Source: an uncultured Parabacteroides sp.
Lineage (GTDB): Bacteria; Bacteroidota; Bacteroidia; Bacteroidales; Tannerellaceae
Assembly (NCBI GenBank): GCA_947074335.1
Contig: CAMTPG010000161.1
Location: forward strand, 1-6,349
Length of the DNA stretch: 6,349 nt
Reading direction: 5' to 3'
Shown here one piece after another: positions 5,272 to 6,349 of the stretch. Under the pieces are notes generated by a model that was not told the DNA's origin, did no database searches, and saw only the letters and a list, made by a program, of their open reading frames with translations. The first letter of the stretch is position 1. Each line of letters begins with the position of its first letter. Position numbers and translations under genes: made by a program.

Positions 5272-6300
5272 ATGAGAAGTTTTGCAAGTGACAACAATTC
5301 AGGAGTGCATCCCTTGGTATTGGATGCAGTGAACCGGGCCAATGTAGATCATGCGGTAGGTTATGGTGACGATCCGTGGACGGCCGAAGCGATTGCCGTC
5401 ATACGGGAGTTTTTTGGCGATACAGCTGCTCCCTTTTTTGTGTTTAACGGAACCGGAGCTAATTCGGTAGCTTTGCAGGCGGTGACACGTTCGTTTAACA
5501 GCATCATCTGTTCGGATACAGCACATATTTTTGTGGACGAATGTGGTGCGCCGGCGCGTATGACGGGTTGTGCGCTGATTCCGGTATCGACTCCCGACGG
5601 TAAACTGACTCCCGAACTGATAAAACCGCACTTGCGCCATTTTGGTGTCTGTCATCATTCGCAGCCCAAAGCGGTTTATATTTCGCAGGTTACTGAATTG
5701 GGTACGGTTTATACTTGCGAAGAGGTAAAAGCGATTGCCGATCTGTTGCATCAGCATGCTATGTATCTGCATATGGATGGCGCCCGGCTGGCTAATGCCT
5801 GTGCTTATCTGAATTGTACACTTAAAGAGGCAACGGTGGATGCGGGTGTTGATATATTAAGTTTCGGCGGAACCAAAAACGGTATGCTGATGGGTGAGGC
5901 GGTGATTACTTTCCGTCCGGAGCTGGCCGAAAATCTGGCGTTTTACCGGAAGCAGTCTGCCCAGTTGGCTTCGAAGTTGCGTTATCTCTCGGCTCAGTTT
6001 ATTCCTTACCTGAAAAATAATCTCTGGCTGGAAAATGCCCGGCAGGCTAATCATAAAGCTGCCCGTCTGGCTGCCGTGCTGCAAAAATATCCGGAAATCC
6101 GTTTTACGCAGAAGCCCGAAACCAATCAGCTCTTTTTTACCATTCCTGCCGAGCCGCTGCGCGTATTGCAGGAGCATTATTTCTTTTATATGTGGAATGA
6201 GGCGGTGAGTGAAGCGCGACTGGTTACTTCGTGGGACACATCGGATGCCGATATTGATAGTTTATCGGGATTGCTGGATCAGCTTTTCGGGAAAAGATAA
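5272..6300 (+). CDS. ltaE: Low-specificity L-threonine aldolase (PLP-dependent)
   Basis: 342-residue cytosolic fold-type I PLP enzyme expected to split L-threonine or L-allo-threonine into glycine and acetaldehyde, linking threonine breakdown to glycine supply. The N-terminal SDNNSGVHPLVLDAV (6-20) and the phosphate-binding NGTGAN (59-64) are typical. H85 should stack on the cofactor, D169 and R172 lie in HMDGARLANA (167-176), and K202 in SFGGTKNG (197-204) is the Schiff-base lysine. R316 in EARLVTSWDT should hold the substrate carboxylate. All key residues are present and length is normal. The SFGGTKNG form places it nearer the Pseudomonas-type subgroup than E. coli LtaE, so the symbol is by function. 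The start at 5272 is preceded by an A-rich AGAAAAAGAAA stretch, usual in this phylum. The gene stands behind the sigma terminator with its own candidate promoter. Stereo-preference (L versus L-allo) cannot be read here. Confidence 0.94.
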   Translation: MRSFASDNNSGVHPLVLDAVNRANVDHAVGYGDDPWTAEAIAVIREFFGDTAAPFFVFNGTGANSVALQAVTRSFNSIICSDTAHIFVDECGAPARMTGCALIPVSTPDGKLTPELIKPHLRHFGVCHHSQPKAVYISQVTELGTVYTCEEVKAIADLLHQHAMYLHMDGARLANACAYLNCTLKEATVDAGVDILSFGGTKNGMLMGEAVITFRPELAENLAFYRKQSAQLASKLRYLSAQFIPYLKNNLWLENARQANHKAARLAAVLQKYPEIRFTQKPETNQLFFTIPAEPLRVLQEHYFFYMWNEAVSEARLVTSWDTSDADIDSLSGLLDQLFGKR

Positions 6301-6349
6301 ATTGACGGTTGCCCCGGGATTGCATGATTTCAGGGTGTTTGCCTTTCGA

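Noticed and set aside
5299..5772. A 157-codon open frame on the minus strand inside the threonine aldolase gene
   Set aside because: The plus-strand frame has every catalytic residue of the aldolase. The antisense frame is basic, without recognisable features, and fits a shadow of the real gene.
6324..6349. ATG near the right edge with an open frame to the window end
   Set aside because: Only eight codons are visible, with no promoter or recognisable sequence. A minus-strand gene ending in these last 49 bases is equally possible, so no gene is called.

Overview
The window looks like ordinary chromosomal DNA from a member of the Bacteroidota, probably Bacteroidales or a near relative. Three things point there. 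Perfect or near-perfect matches to the Bacteroidota -7 promoter box (TAnnTTTG, with a TTG about 20 bases upstream) lie in front of several genes. The start codons are preceded by A-rich sequence rather than Shine-Dalgarno sites. The proteins, especially the orphan ECF sigma factor and the long KefB-like antiporter, resemble families typical of that phylum. Coding DNA is of moderate GC content and the main intergenic region is very AT-rich. There is no sign of a mobile element, CRISPR array, tRNA or rRNA.

Layout, left to right. (1) 13-2274, minus: a 753-residue CPA2 monovalent cation:proton antiporter with an extra membrane block and two C-terminal RCK_C (TrkA-C) domains. (2) 2275-2342: a 68-bp divergent promoter region in which the two candidate promoters overlap. 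(3) 2343-2981, plus: a small AlbA_2 (Schlafen-type) protein with a likely winged-helix tail. (4) 2960-4345, minus: a full-length NfeD protein (ClpP-like serine protease, membrane block, OB domain) that overlaps gene 3 tail-to-tail by 22 bp, with a terminator-like hairpin inside the overlap. (5) 4346-4641: a 296-bp AT-rich divergent intergenic region full of inverted repeats. (6) 4642-5145, plus: an orphan ECF sigma factor closed by a strong intrinsic terminator. (7) 5272-6300, plus: a PLP-dependent low-specificity L-threonine aldolase.

How they fit together: the genes are mostly separate transcription units (divergent, convergent, or separated by a terminator), so no multi-gene operon or pathway is evident. 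Two links could matter. The antiporter and the AlbA_2 protein share one compact promoter region. The nfeD and sigma genes share a region holding four alternating copies of TAACAC/GTGTTA, a 16-bp perfect palindrome at the sigma -33 region, and a perfect 8-bp inverted repeat at the predicted 5' end of the sigma mRNA. I see no convincing new multi-gene system. The most interesting material is the regulatory DNA around the sigma factor gene and the tail-to-tail overlap at 2960-2981.
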